Origin: Candidatus Methanoplasma cognatum
GTDB taxonomy: Archaea; Thermoplasmatota; Thermoplasmata; Methanomassiliicoccales; Methanomethylophilaceae
Assembly (NCBI GenBank): GCA_009777615.1
Contig: WRLM01000004.1
Coordinates: 62,001-126,000 of the forward strand
Length of the DNA: 64,000 bases
Direction: 5' to 3'
The position numbers were made by a program, and so were the translations under genes. Below the pieces are notes generated by a model. That model did no database searches. It was not told where the DNA came from and saw nothing but the letters and a program-made list of their open reading frames with translations. Every line of letters starts with the position of its first letter. Position 1 is the first letter of the stretch. This document shows positions 51,971 to 60,081 of this stretch, in pieces.

Positions 51971-53430
51971 TTATTTTAACTTAGACGCCGACACTGCACC
52001 ATCCAATGACACATAGCCACCGCTTACGTAAAACCATGGAGAAAACTCTATTTTTAATCTGAACAGTTCTCTCTCGAGTCTATTTCTTTCTCTCAACAGT
52101 GTGAAGTATATTTGCAAATCAGAGTAGATAGAGAAAGTGAAGGCGTTGAATCCCCCTTTGTTGTTAATTTCTGTTGTTAATTTATTTAGCTTATTTCTTG
52201 TTTGTTTTAGCTCATTACGAATATAATTAAGTAGGGTAAGTTCCTCGACATAACCCAGTTTCTCAAGGAACTTCTTCCCCATCATATCACGTTGGTTATG
52301 AAGCGACTGATTGAGATGTGTGTTCAAACATACAGCTTGCTCATGGGTCATGTTGTCAAGGTCTGAGATATCAAGGCTGATTGACTTCATTACATACTTG
52401 AAAGCATAGGCGAATCCGCCGGCAGAGATTATTGCGTTTATTTTACAATGCGAGCCTGCGATACGTTCCCAAATGGCTTGGATCGAGTTCACAAGACTTC
52501 GGTCATAAGATTGACCGCCGAGGGCCATTGTTTCTTGTAGCGATGCGCCAGCATAGGTTTATCGAATAGGATTATCAGGTGAGGGGCGGGGTACATGTCT
52601 GCACATCCTTCTTTGACAAGACAGGAGCCGTATGAAGATTGTTTATTGTTTTCTTCATTTAGTTCCAAGTGGTATTCTCCGACGATCCTTGAGAGCTCCA
52701 TCTTGAATTGATTTACTAAGGGAGTTATAGATTTCCAAGCATCGTATGAATTCCATTTTTTGATGGGAAAGCCTTGTTTGGTATGTTCTTCGTTTGAGTA
52801 ATCTCTTGTGTATGAGGAGGTTATCATCAGGGCATGCACTTGGCGTACTTCAGATGGGCGCATACCTTTAACGGGTCTTGAGAATTCTTTTTCCGCAAAG
52901 GCATCGATGATAGGTTGCATCCTTTTACGTTTCTTCCGCGAGTGTGCTTTGTTACCTCTAAAAGGAGTCATGGGGAAGATGTATTCTCCCGTCACTTCAT
53001 TCCTTATTATGCTGTATTTGGCATCCTTCATTTTATCGATGAAAGATGATTGCATCGTCTTAATGAAGTTTGGATCGGAAAGAAGACTTCTGTCGCCCAT
53101 GTTGTTTATCTCGTCTTTTAGATCGTTCCACTCAAGATAGTAAAATGGAGCATAATGGGATGTTGAATCCTCCAGTTCAAATTCAGGGCGGTATTCAAAG
53201 AACTCATAATCAAGAGAGTTCAGATTATCACCCCCACAATGGCAAACCACAGGTTGGAAGGCGGCCATGGCCGTACCTTCCACCCTGTGGTTTGCAGTCA
53301 AAGGCACCTGATGAAAAGCGGAAGATTCTGCTACGTACCCCACCATGGGAGTACTTGCAGAATCTTCCTTTTGAACAAGAAGATGGACTCTGATAGTTGC
53401 TCTGTGGAGTGAAAACTGATGAAAAATCAA
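51971..53430 (-). pseudogene. Rep-like replication initiator, broken by a frameshift
   Basis: Two overlapping frames (53430-52489 and 52528-51971) read as one protein. The first contains RQVHALMITSSYTRDYS, then W...I...V..F, and YPAPHLIILFDKP. The second continues with SLVNSIQAIWERIAGSHCKINAI and FAYAFKYVMKSISLD. The order (beta strand motif, PH(x)II strand, then YxxxYxxxK helix) resembles HUH rolling-circle initiators of small archaeal plasmids and viruses, with the last motif carrying the catalytic Tyr and Lys. The frame changes between about 52489 and 52528. The true start within 53270-53430 is uncertain. The gene is no longer intact. Confidence 0.55.
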
Positions 53431-53483
53431 TCAAAATCTTATGGCAAAATTGATAGCCGTTTAAGGTTTAGAAAAGAGGTAAT

Positions 53484-53522
53484 CTGGAAGCCGAAGGAGA
53501 ATGACTCCGGCCGGCCCGCTCA
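53484..53522 (+). repeat. Degenerate tRNA-Pro 3' fragment (att-like remnant 1)
   Basis: GAATGACTCCGG followed at once by CCGGCCCGCTCA matches the tRNA-Pro variable loop, T-stem and acceptor end with the T-loop deleted. The last bases CCCGCTCA recur in remnants at 53664 and 57528. Confidence 0.5.
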
Positions 53523-53612
53523 TATATGCTTGTGATTCTATTCATTTTCACTTCCGATTATAATTCAAGGTTCATTGAAAGCAGATGTCATGGTTTACAA
53601 AATAGCCAGTTA

Positions 53613-53664
53613 TTGTAACTTCGGGAGCTATTGACTCCGGTTAGAATACCGGCCCGCCCGCTCA
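53613..53664 (+). repeat. tRNA-Pro 3' half copy (att-like remnant 2)
   Basis: It begins TTGTAACTTCGGGAGCTATT and continues GACTCCGGTT, matching the intact tRNA from 49871 with one change in 30 bases, then diverges (AGAATACCGGCCCGCCCGCTCA). This is the expected product of integration into the tRNA 3' half and marks the right end of the element. Confidence 0.7.
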
Positions 53665-53722
53665 AGTACATCCGGACAAGCGGTTTCCTGTTTCCTAAGT
53701 TGTTTCGTTTTTAGCCGAGCGA

Positions 53723-53748
53723 GTGGCAGACCATTGCCGGTCTGCCAC
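53723..53748 (-). terminator. Hairpin downstream of cooS
   Basis: GTGGCAGACC and GGTCTGCCAC form a perfect ten-base stem with a six-base loop, about 75 bases after the cooS stop. A second inverted repeat (GAAGAAG ... CTTCTTC, 53759-53800) with an inner CCCC/GGGG stem lies between. On the minus strand no T-run follows, so the terminator role is likely but unproven. The rest of 53431-53820 holds the two tRNA remnants and no gene. Confidence 0.45.
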
Positions 53749-53820
53749 CGTTTGACCTGAAGAAGTTTCCGTACCCCGGAGGGGCCGGGAAGCTTCTTCT
53801 TTTCGTCTGTATCCGCCGCT

Positions 53821-55707
53821 TTACGGCAGATTCAGATCTTTGCGTTTTTGAAGTATGATGTCCTCGAACATCTTTGCCGATTCGACGGCGTCATCGTTGA
53901 TGAACACATATCCTCCGGTCAGGGCCTTCATATCCTCGAACAGTACCTTTACGATAAGATCGCTTCCGGTGACGAACGGAGGGATACCCAGATGCAGAGG
54001 GAGACCGAGCGCAAGCCCGAACGCGCCGTCCGCCAGCGCCTGCTCCTCAAGCCACTGCGCCGCAGACAATACGAGCGGAAGCTGCGGCAGATCCACACCG
54101 AGCGCTTCAGCAAGCTCGGTGGCGACTATCTCCAGCCTCCCTATGGCAAGACACGGGCCGAAGTTCAGGACTGGAGGTATGCCGAGTTGTCTGCATACTG
54201 CTTTGAGGCCAGGTCCGGCCAGCTCTGCCGCCTCAGGGTCCATAAGGCCGCAGTTCTCAATACCGCCGGATGAACAGCCCGCGGTAAGGACTATTATGTC
54301 CTTTTTGATCAGTTCTTTGGTCAGTTCGACCGTCAGCACGTCGTGGCCGCCGCACATGAGGTTAGAGCAGCCGACAACCCCCGCGACTCCCTTTATGGTG
54401 CCTGCGGCTATCAGGTCGATCAGCGGCTTCCATGAATTACCCAGGAAAGCCTTCAGCGAGACTTCGCTGACTCCCGTCAAAGAATTTCCGTTGCCGTGCT
54501 CGGGGAGCAGTTTCATCGGCACGACACCGCGCCTCGATTTGTAAGAGGATATGATCTCGTCGATGATCTCATTGACGACCGTTTCGCGCGTCTCATATGT
54601 GAATTCTTTCAGTATGGCGTTTGCTTTCTTTGCTATCGGATCAACACAGATCTGTTTTATCTTGAGCTCGTCACAGATTGGCTCGATGCCAGGAAGGGTG
54701 CAGTTGAACTCAGATATGACCGCATCTATGGCGCCTGTGGCCAGGACCGCCTCGCTGGTGAAGTTGTTGCCCGCGTGTCCGTCAAATATCTTTGTGCAGT
54801 GCGCCCCGCGGAGCTGCATGTCCTGACCTACGCAGGTGCAGCCGACGATCTTGAAGCCCTTTGCCCCGGCGGCCTGGGCCTTTTTTACGATGTCGTCTTG
54901 GATCAGGCGGTCCTGAATATATGAGAACCTAGAGTGCTGGTGCCCGGTGATCATGATGTTTATGTAATCCGGATCGATAACGCGGAGCCCTACCGGCGCC
55001 ATGCGGATCTCGGGTTCGCCGATGACCACATCATTCAGCAGGTTGGTCAGCGTGAGGCCGTAGAGGCCAGTCGAGATGCCGAGCCTGAGACACTGGAACA
55101 GCATATGTACGGGATCGGAGTTCAGATTCGTGGAGGTCTTCACCACACCGGAGAACACTTCGGCTTTGGCTCCTCCCGGCAGAATGCCGAGTTCCTCCCA
55201 GCGTTTATAGCGCGGTGCGTACGCCATGTTCTTCGTAAGCACCATTTTCTTATAATCCGGTTTATAGAGATCGTCAAGCACCGCATCCGCCACCTTGACG
55301 GCTTTGTCATGGTCATCGGTACCTTTTATGCCGAACTTCTCGCAGAGACGGTCCAGGGTCTTTTTCCCTCTTAATTCGCCCTTGGCGAGAGCGATGCTCC
55401 TGAGATTCAAGGCCGCATTCTCGACGACATGTATGTAACATCCCGAACCTGCCGCGACCGTGCGCAGGAAATTACGCGCCGCGATCACATCGGCGGTCGC
55501 GCCGCAGACCCCTCTCGGAGCATCATCAGTTATGCGGCAGGGGCCGTTCGTGCAAAGTTTGCAGCAGATGCCCCTCAGGCCGAATTCGCATTTCAATATC
55601 TGGGTATCCACGCGGTGGAACGCTGTGTTCACCGGCAGTTCTATGATGAAATTCCCAAGTGTTTCATCCGCACTCTTACATATCTTATTATTAGACCATT
55701 TTGTCAT
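53821..55707 (-). CDS. cooS: Anaerobic (Ni-Fe) carbon-monoxide dehydrogenase catalytic subunit
   Basis: A 628-residue CooS. The N-terminal B/D-cluster cysteines are Cys40, Cys48, Cys49, Cys52, Cys57 and Cys68 (CEFGLRGICCKLCTNGPC ... GVC). C-cluster ligands are His256 (ITGHQHSR), Cys290/292 (GCTCVGQD), Cys336 (EFNCTLP), Cys447 (VGCSNLMCGG), Cys478 (TAGCSSGGIENCG) and Cys519 (FGPC). The spacing between Cys292 and Cys336 is slightly expanded, with an extra Cys304. It oxidises CO to CO2 and gives two electrons. No acetyl-CoA synthase subunit, CooC or CooF is nearby; instead it ends an hdrC-hdrB-cooS operon. Confidence 0.96.
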   Translation of the reverse strand: MTKWSNNKICKSADETLGNFIIELPVNTAFHRVDTQILKCEFGLRGICCKLCTNGPCRITDDAPRGVCGATADVIAARNFLRTVAAGSGCYIHVVENAALNLRSIALAKGELRGKKTLDRLCEKFGIKGTDDHDKAVKVADAVLDDLYKPDYKKMVLTKNMAYAPRYKRWEELGILPGGAKAEVFSGVVKTSTNLNSDPVHMLFQCLRLGISTGLYGLTLTNLLNDVVIGEPEIRMAPVGLRVIDPDYINIMITGHQHSRFSYIQDRLIQDDIVKKAQAAGAKGFKIVGCTCVGQDMQLRGAHCTKIFDGHAGNNFTSEAVLATGAIDAVISEFNCTLPGIEPICDELKIKQICVDPIAKKANAILKEFTYETRETVVNEIIDEIISSYKSRRGVVPMKLLPEHGNGNSLTGVSEVSLKAFLGNSWKPLIDLIAAGTIKGVAGVVGCSNLMCGGHDVLTVELTKELIKKDIIVLTAGCSSGGIENCGLMDPEAAELAGPGLKAVCRQLGIPPVLNFGPCLAIGRLEIVATELAEALGVDLPQLPLVLSAAQWLEEQALADGAFGLALGLPLHLGIPPFVTGSDLIVKVLFEDMKALTGGYVFINDDAVESAKMFEDIILQKRKDLNLP

Positions 55708-55762
55708 AGTATTTTCCTCCTATCTTATTTAATCCATATTTAACGTTATTTTATCATTTTCT

Positions 55763-56614
55763 TTAAAGTTTAACGGGCGTTATGTGTGCGTCCAGGCCCA
55801 GGTCTTTCGCATCCATTCCCATCGCTATGCCGTAAAGCTGCGACAGGTGGAGCACGGGGAACGCGAATCCGCTGTCTTTCTGGCTCGCATCGAATTGAAG
55901 GTGGCAGAACGGGCATACGTCCACAATCATTTCGGCACCGGCGTTCTTCATGATCTCCAAGTTCGTCTTAGTGAACTTCAGCGCCGTCTCGCCGAACTGT
56001 GATCTGAGACCTCCTCCAGCACCGCAGCACATCGTCTTGACCTTGCTCTTACGGAGCACGCTTTTAGCGCCTACGGCCTCGATCAGCTCGTCCAGGATCT
56101 TCGGGTTCTCCGAATCGTCGAGCTGTTTCAATTTACTCGGTTTCAGGAAGTGGCATCCGTAGAACGCCGCCACGTTATATTCGGCAGGTTTCTTTACCAC
56201 TTTTTTGATTTGCTCGATGCCGACCTCTTTATACAATATTTCGGCGAAATGTCTTACTTTCGTTTCTCCGCTGTACTTCAGTCCTATTTCGGCGAGGATC
56301 TTGTTCACTTCCTCCAGCATATCTTTGTCTTCATGCAGCTCGTGGGCGGCATCGAACAATGAGCCGTAGCAGCCGTTGCATACCGTGACCACGTCCAATC
56401 CTTCTTTCTCGGCAAGAGCGAGGTTCCTTGCGGCCGCTGCCAGCCATGTTGCTTTGCTGAACGATTTTATCACGCCCGGCGCGGGGCAGCAGTTTGCGCC
56501 CTTCAGATCCACAAGTTCAACTCCGAGCGCCTTGAACACTTCCCTCGTCGACTTCTCGATACCAGGGTACCTGAGAGGCGCGATACATCCTAAGAAAAAT
56601 GCATATTTTTTCAT
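55763..56614 (-). CDS. hdrB: Heterodisulfide reductase subunit B-like protein (two CCG domains)
   Basis: A 283-residue protein with both CCG motifs complete: Cys10, Cys42-Cys43, Cys79, Cys82, and Cys154, Cys196-Cys197, Cys234, Cys237. In HdrB these cysteines bind the noncubane [4Fe-4S] clusters that cleave the CoM-S-S-CoB heterodisulfide. The gene overlaps the end of hdrC by one base and precedes cooS by 55 bases. No HdrA is encoded in the window. All ligands are present, so a catalytic heterodisulfide or related disulfide site is likely. Confidence 0.92.
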   Translation of the reverse strand: MKKYAFFLGCIAPLRYPGIEKSTREVFKALGVELVDLKGANCCPAPGVIKSFSKATWLAAAARNLALAEKEGLDVVTVCNGCYGSLFDAAHELHEDKDMLEEVNKILAEIGLKYSGETKVRHFAEILYKEVGIEQIKKVVKKPAEYNVAAFYGCHFLKPSKLKQLDDSENPKILDELIEAVGAKSVLRKSKVKTMCCGAGGGLRSQFGETALKFTKTNLEIMKNAGAEMIVDVCPFCHLQFDASQKDSGFAFPVLHLSQLYGIAMGMDAKDLGLDAHITPVKL

Positions 56615-57111
56615 TAATCCACCAACTCGGCAAACTTTGTTAATTTGAGTACTTTGTCGAAGTCCGCCTTCGCCGCCGCATTATCCATCACCGTCTCGGG
56701 GTTCTCCCGAAGCCCGAGGTCCTTTCTGATCGCTTTGATCTTTTCGTTGTTCTCAACAGTGTGACCATTTTTTATCAGGCTCTGGGCCACCTTTTTATGA
56801 TTTTCGCGCAGGTCTCCTTCGGCAACAGCGATGTTCCTCAGCGCGGTGATGACGTCAACGACCTTAACGTTGCACGGGCACCACTCCACGCACGTGTAAC
56901 ACGTGGTGCACTGCCACAGGGCGTCGCCGTTTATCGCTTCGTCTTTCAGTCCGAGCTGGGACGCCCTCATGAGGTGCGCCGGCCGCAATGAGGTCTTTAG
57001 CTTGGCAGAAGGGCATTTGAGCGTACACGTACCGCATTGGAAGCATAACGTGGCGCTAGATCCGCCTTTTGCAGCTAATTCCTCTGTGAATTCAGATTCC
57101 ACTTTTTTCAT
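56614..57111 (-). CDS. hdrC: Heterodisulfide reductase subunit C-like ferredoxin protein
   Basis: About 165 residues with two [4Fe-4S] motifs, CFQCGTCTLKCPSAK and CTTCYTCVEWCPCNV (the second Pro/Cys-rich with an extra Cys). This matches HdrC, which passes electrons to HdrB. The start is ATG 57111 (MKKVESEF), because a TATA-like box ends only six bases before the earlier in-frame codon at 57135. It is the first gene of hdrC-hdrB-cooS. Confidence 0.92.
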   Translation of the reverse strand: MKKVESEFTEELAAKGGSSATLCFQCGTCTLKCPSAKLKTSLRPAHLMRASQLGLKDEAINGDALWQCTTCYTCVEWCPCNVKVVDVITALRNIAVAEGDLRENHKKVAQSLIKNGHTVENNEKIKAIRKDLGLRENPETVMDNAAAKADFDKVLKLTKFAELVD

Positions 57112-57140
57112 AGATAACACTGCAAGCGCAATCACTTGCT

Positions 57141-57151
57141 CATATTTAAAC
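57141..57151 (-). promoter_or_regulatory. TATA box of the hdrC-hdrB-cooS operon
   Basis: The minus strand reads GTTTAAATATG about 30 bases upstream of ATG 57111, which predicts a very short leader or leaderless transcript. Confidence 0.5.
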
Positions 57152-57300
57152 CAGAACGGCGTTAAAATATTTCAGTTTACAGCGAAATTATTTGCTCATT
57201 TCCGTCGACTCAGCGGCCCGTTCATTTTACATGATTTTCTATATAGCCAATTTTTCTTTTAGGGTTTACCAGCAGATCGATCATGTGGAATTACGGCTAC

Positions 57301-57346
57301 CTATAGCTTTGGGGATCATCGCCCCGGTTCAAATACGTGCGGGCTC
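57301..57346 (+). repeat. Degenerate tRNA-like remnant 3
   Basis: CTATAGCTTTGGGGATCATC then GCCCCGGTTCAAATACGTGC resembles a Pro-type anticodon arm followed by a T-arm (GGTTCAAAT retained). The 5' half and acceptor pairing are lost. Confidence 0.45.
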
Positions 57347-57480
57347 GATCTCCCTGTTATTCTAGATAGCCCCCGCGAGAGATTAAGAACTCCGACACTT
57401 TTCTAAAAATGGGCGTCCGCCGGACTCTTAATACTACGGTCTTGGGAGGTTCCATGAACGATCACAAAGATTCGACAATT

Positions 57481-57529
57481 GCAGCTTCCGGAGCTGTGAC
57501 TCTGGCTTAGATCAGGAGGGCCCGCTCAG
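57481..57529 (+). repeat. Degenerate tRNA-like remnant 4
   Basis: GCAGCTTCCGGAGCTGT keeps an anticodon-arm shape, then GACTCTGGCTTAGATCAGG and GGGCCCGCTCAG. The terminal GGCCCGCTCA is identical to remnant 1 and close to remnant 2, tying this site to the same family. The gap 57136-57592 otherwise shows no gene. Confidence 0.5.
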
Positions 57530-57592
57530 TTCCAGTATATTTTTATCACTCATTACCAGCACGCTTATCTATCTGGAAAAAATACTTCAGGC

Positions 57593-58453
57593 ATGGACAA
57601 GGAGCAGGCAGCGCAGTTAATGAAAAGGGTCAGGGAAGGGGCCAGCAAATTCAAACCGGAAAGCACTGTGGCCAAAGAACGTTACGTGGACACATCATAC
57701 GGTAAGATCAGGGTACTGGAATACGGCTTCGACTCGGATGAAGTAAAACCGCTGTATGTGGACATACACGGGGGAGGTTACTGCATCGGATTCCCGGAGA
57801 TGGATGAGGAGATCAACCTTCTCATCAGAAGCAGGGTCGATGTGAAGATAATAAGCATAGATTGGCTGAAAGCTCCCGAACACCCATACCCGATAGGGCT
57901 GGAAGCGGCATATGAGGTCGTAAAGCACTATTCGGACAATGCCGAGAAATATAAGATCAACAAAGAATGCATCGGCACTGGAGGTTACAGCTCCGGAGGG
58001 AATTTTGCTACCGTCATACCCATTAAGGCCAAAGAAAGAGGGAACCTCAAAATAAAGTATCAGATGATCTGTTTCCCCGGAGTGGACATATCGGGAGACC
58101 CGTACGGTAAACCCGGAAGCGACAAGGTCCTCAGCGGCGAATTCCTGGAGGCGATCTATCTTTGTTACCTGCCGGAGCCGAAGTACGGTAAAGAACCATA
58201 TGCTTCGCCCAGGATCGCGCCGAAGGAGATGCTGATCGGACTTCCCCCCGCACTGTTGATCTCCGCGGGCCAGGACCCGCTTTATCCGCAATATATCGAT
58301 TACGCCGCAAGACTCAAAGATGCGGGCGTAGATGTGGAGATACATCATTTCGAGAACGCTGACCACGGGTTCATCTACCAGGGACAGACCGAGGATGCGG
58401 AGAAGGCGCGCGAGGCCATCGTGAATTTCATTAAGAAGCATGCGCGAGGATGA
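57593..58453 (+). CDS. Alpha/beta-hydrolase esterase (hormone-sensitive-lipase type)
   Basis: A 286-residue protein. The oxyanion motif is HGGGY (59-63). The nucleophile elbow reads GYSSGG with Ser133, where most relatives have GDSAGG. The acid region is SAGQDPLYPQYIDYAARL, and the catalytic His is in NADHGFIYQG. There is no signal peptide, so it acts in the cytoplasm on short acyl esters; substrate unknown. It stands alone downstream of the tRNA remnants. Confidence 0.88.
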   Translation: MDKEQAAQLMKRVREGASKFKPESTVAKERYVDTSYGKIRVLEYGFDSDEVKPLYVDIHGGGYCIGFPEMDEEINLLIRSRVDVKIISIDWLKAPEHPYPIGLEAAYEVVKHYSDNAEKYKINKECIGTGGYSSGGNFATVIPIKAKERGNLKIKYQMICFPGVDISGDPYGKPGSDKVLSGEFLEAIYLCYLPEPKYGKEPYASPRIAPKEMLIGLPPALLISAGQDPLYPQYIDYAARLKDAGVDVEIHHFENADHGFIYQGQTEDAEKAREAIVNFIKKHARG

Positions 58454-58720
58454 GAAACGCACGCTTCCATACTCTTCGGCGGAAATACTCTGGGTAAGCA
58501 GCTCAGACATTCGTCGCGGATGAGGATGTTTTCTTCGGCAGTGTACGCTTCCAGAATGACTGTACGTTCACATTGACCCAGATAGTGGAGATAATAAAGC
58601 GTTTATCTCAGGGACCCACAGCGAAGTATCCAAGCCCGGAACAGCATAGTCAATCTCAGGGACGCCATATTCCTGTCATCGTGTCCGCATTACCGATCGT
58701 CTGCGGGGCAGGCTTAGAAA

Positions 58721-58734
58721 TGTTTATAATATAT
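58721..58734 (+). promoter_or_regulatory. TATA box of the PadR operon
   Basis: TGTTTATAATATAT precedes the large inverted repeat at 58735. The rest of 58454-58720 has no gene; it contains a pair of short direct repeats (TCTCAGGGAC at ~58606 and ~58653). Confidence 0.5.
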
Positions 58735-58773
58735 GTATCATATTACTATGATAGTCATAGTAATGTATGATAC
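58735..58773. promoter_or_regulatory. Large inverted-repeat operator upstream of the PadR regulator
   Basis: The core arms ATTACTATGA and TCATAGTAAT are perfect complements around TAG (58742-58764). Flanking GTATCAT and GTATGATAC extend the symmetry with two extra bases. It lies just after the TATA box, over the expected transcription start, and includes ATGTAT/ATACAT-type elements known from PadR operators. Autorepression is the likely mechanism. Confidence 0.7.
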
Positions 58774-58806
58774 CATATACTCAATAAATCAAGTGAGGTG
58801 AGACGA

Positions 58807-59139
58807 ATGGAAGCAAGAACATCTGCCGATCTGCTCCGGGGGCATACCGATACCGTTGTCCTGAGCATACTGCTGAAAGGCGATAATTATGGTTATGAGA
58901 TCCACAAGACCATAATGGACAAACTCGGCGGCGAATATGAGATGAAGGAGGCCACCCTGTATTCCAGCTATAAACGGCTTGAATCAGACGGCTACATCAC
59001 ATCATACTGGGGGGACGAGACCCTCGGAGGCCGCCGTAAATATTATCGCATCACAGCCAGCGGGAAAGAGCTTTACCGGCAGAACAAAGCAGACTGGAAC
59101 AAAACACAAACGATACTTAACAAATTATTGGAGGAGTGA
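58807..59139 (+). CDS. PadR-family transcriptional regulator
   Basis: About 110 residues from ATG 58807, with GAGGTGAGACG just upstream; ATG codons further upstream lack a site. The winged-helix core reads HTDTVVLSILLKGDNYGYEIHKTIMDKLGGEYEMKEATLYSSYKRLESDGYITSYWG, then RRKYYRITASGKELY and a C-terminal dimer helix. Its stop overlaps the next gene, a membrane protein with the PadR-linked prefix domain. The palindrome at 58735-58773 is its probable operator. Confidence 0.92.
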   Translation: MEARTSADLLRGHTDTVVLSILLKGDNYGYEIHKTIMDKLGGEYEMKEATLYSSYKRLESDGYITSYWGDETLGGRRKYYRITASGKELYRQNKADWNKTQTILNKLLEE

Positions 59140-59141
59140 GG

Positions 59142-60038
59142 ATGAAAGAAGAAGTCTATGTCGACCGCTTGTTTGCGGATTACGAAGACACACCCGGGAT
59201 CAGAGATTTCAAGGAGGAGATCGCAGGGAATCTCAAAGAGCGTATAAAAGAACTGAGGTCAAAGGGTCTCGGTGAGGATGAAGCTTTCGAAAAAGCCACC
59301 GCCGAGCTCGGAGACATCACGGCGATCGCCGACGAAGCGGGAAAGAGAAAGCGCAACCAGGCCATCGGCCAGATGTACATGAGCGCGAAGGTGCCGGTCA
59401 CGAAAAGGACGGCCGCGGGACTGACGGCCGCTTCCGGGTTGCTGCTGGCGGCCTTGGGGTTGGCGATCGTTACATTTTTCAGCGAAACGGACAACGTGTG
59501 GCTATATTACGTCGCGGCCGCTTTCTTTGCGACCGCCTGCTGCCTGTATACATATTTTGGCCTGACCCAAGAGACCTCCGCCCATTACCCTATGAAGAAC
59601 GGGCGCGCGGCGGCGTACGGGATCGCTTGCGCAATGGCTTTCCTGGCCATGCCTCTCGGAGCTGTGATGTACTTCTTCGACGGATGGGAGTTGTATATGG
59701 CTTTAGGGTTGGAGACCGTGTTGCTGCTCCCCGCCGTCTGCGCTTTGATATTCATGCTTGCGACGGAAAGCGACCGCAAGAAGCCGTGGCTTAAGGAAAA
59801 AACGGATAGGGAGTTCCAATGCTCAATGGAGTTCGAATACTCTTTCAACGAGGATATGGTAGATCCCATCAAAGCTGCAAGGTTCGGGGTGGCTAGCGGC
59901 GGTATGTGGCTATTCGCTATAGCGCTCTTCGTCACGCTCTTTTTCGCTACGGACCTGCCGCACCCCTGGCTTGTTTTCCTCTTTGCGCTGCCGGCGCAGG
60001 TCGTTATGGTGGCGACGATATTCGGGAGAAGCAAGTGA
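59142..60038 (+). CDS. Membrane protein with permease-prefix (DUF1700-like) domain, partner of PadR
   Basis: About 298 residues from ATG 59142 (MKEEVYVDR). The first ~65 residues form the helical prefix seen next to PadR genes (LFADYEDTPGIRDFKEEIAGNLKERIKELRSKG ... ATAELGDITAIADE). Six hydrophobic helices follow (for example TAASGLLLAALGLAIVTFF and YVAAAFFATACCLYTYFG). PadR-prefix pairs often respond to membrane or antibiotic stress; the role here is not known. Confidence 0.8.
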   Translation: MKEEVYVDRLFADYEDTPGIRDFKEEIAGNLKERIKELRSKGLGEDEAFEKATAELGDITAIADEAGKRKRNQAIGQMYMSAKVPVTKRTAAGLTAASGLLLAALGLAIVTFFSETDNVWLYYVAAAFFATACCLYTYFGLTQETSAHYPMKNGRAAAYGIACAMAFLAMPLGAVMYFFDGWELYMALGLETVLLLPAVCALIFMLATESDRKKPWLKEKTDREFQCSMEFEYSFNEDMVDPIKAARFGVASGGMWLFAIALFVTLFFATDLPHPWLVFLFALPAQVVMVATIFGRSK

Positions 60039-60081
60039 GTCGTTCTTAGCCGTAGATAAAACATCTTTCCTTCTTTTTTAT

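Larger units (their letters stand above)
49871..53664. mobile_element. Decayed small replicon integrated at tRNA-Pro, carrying an IS1-like insertion
   Basis: The segment starts in the tRNA-Pro 3' half and ends in a near-copy of that half (53613-53664, 29 of 30 bases identical over the anticodon arm and T-stem start). Between them the DNA is clearly more AT-rich than either flank. It holds a broken Rep-like gene, a coiled-coil ORF and an IS1-like element. Without the IS the content is about 2.6 kb, the size of a small rolling-circle plasmid. No integrase is visible, so integration was either in trans or the integrase was lost. Confidence 0.6.
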
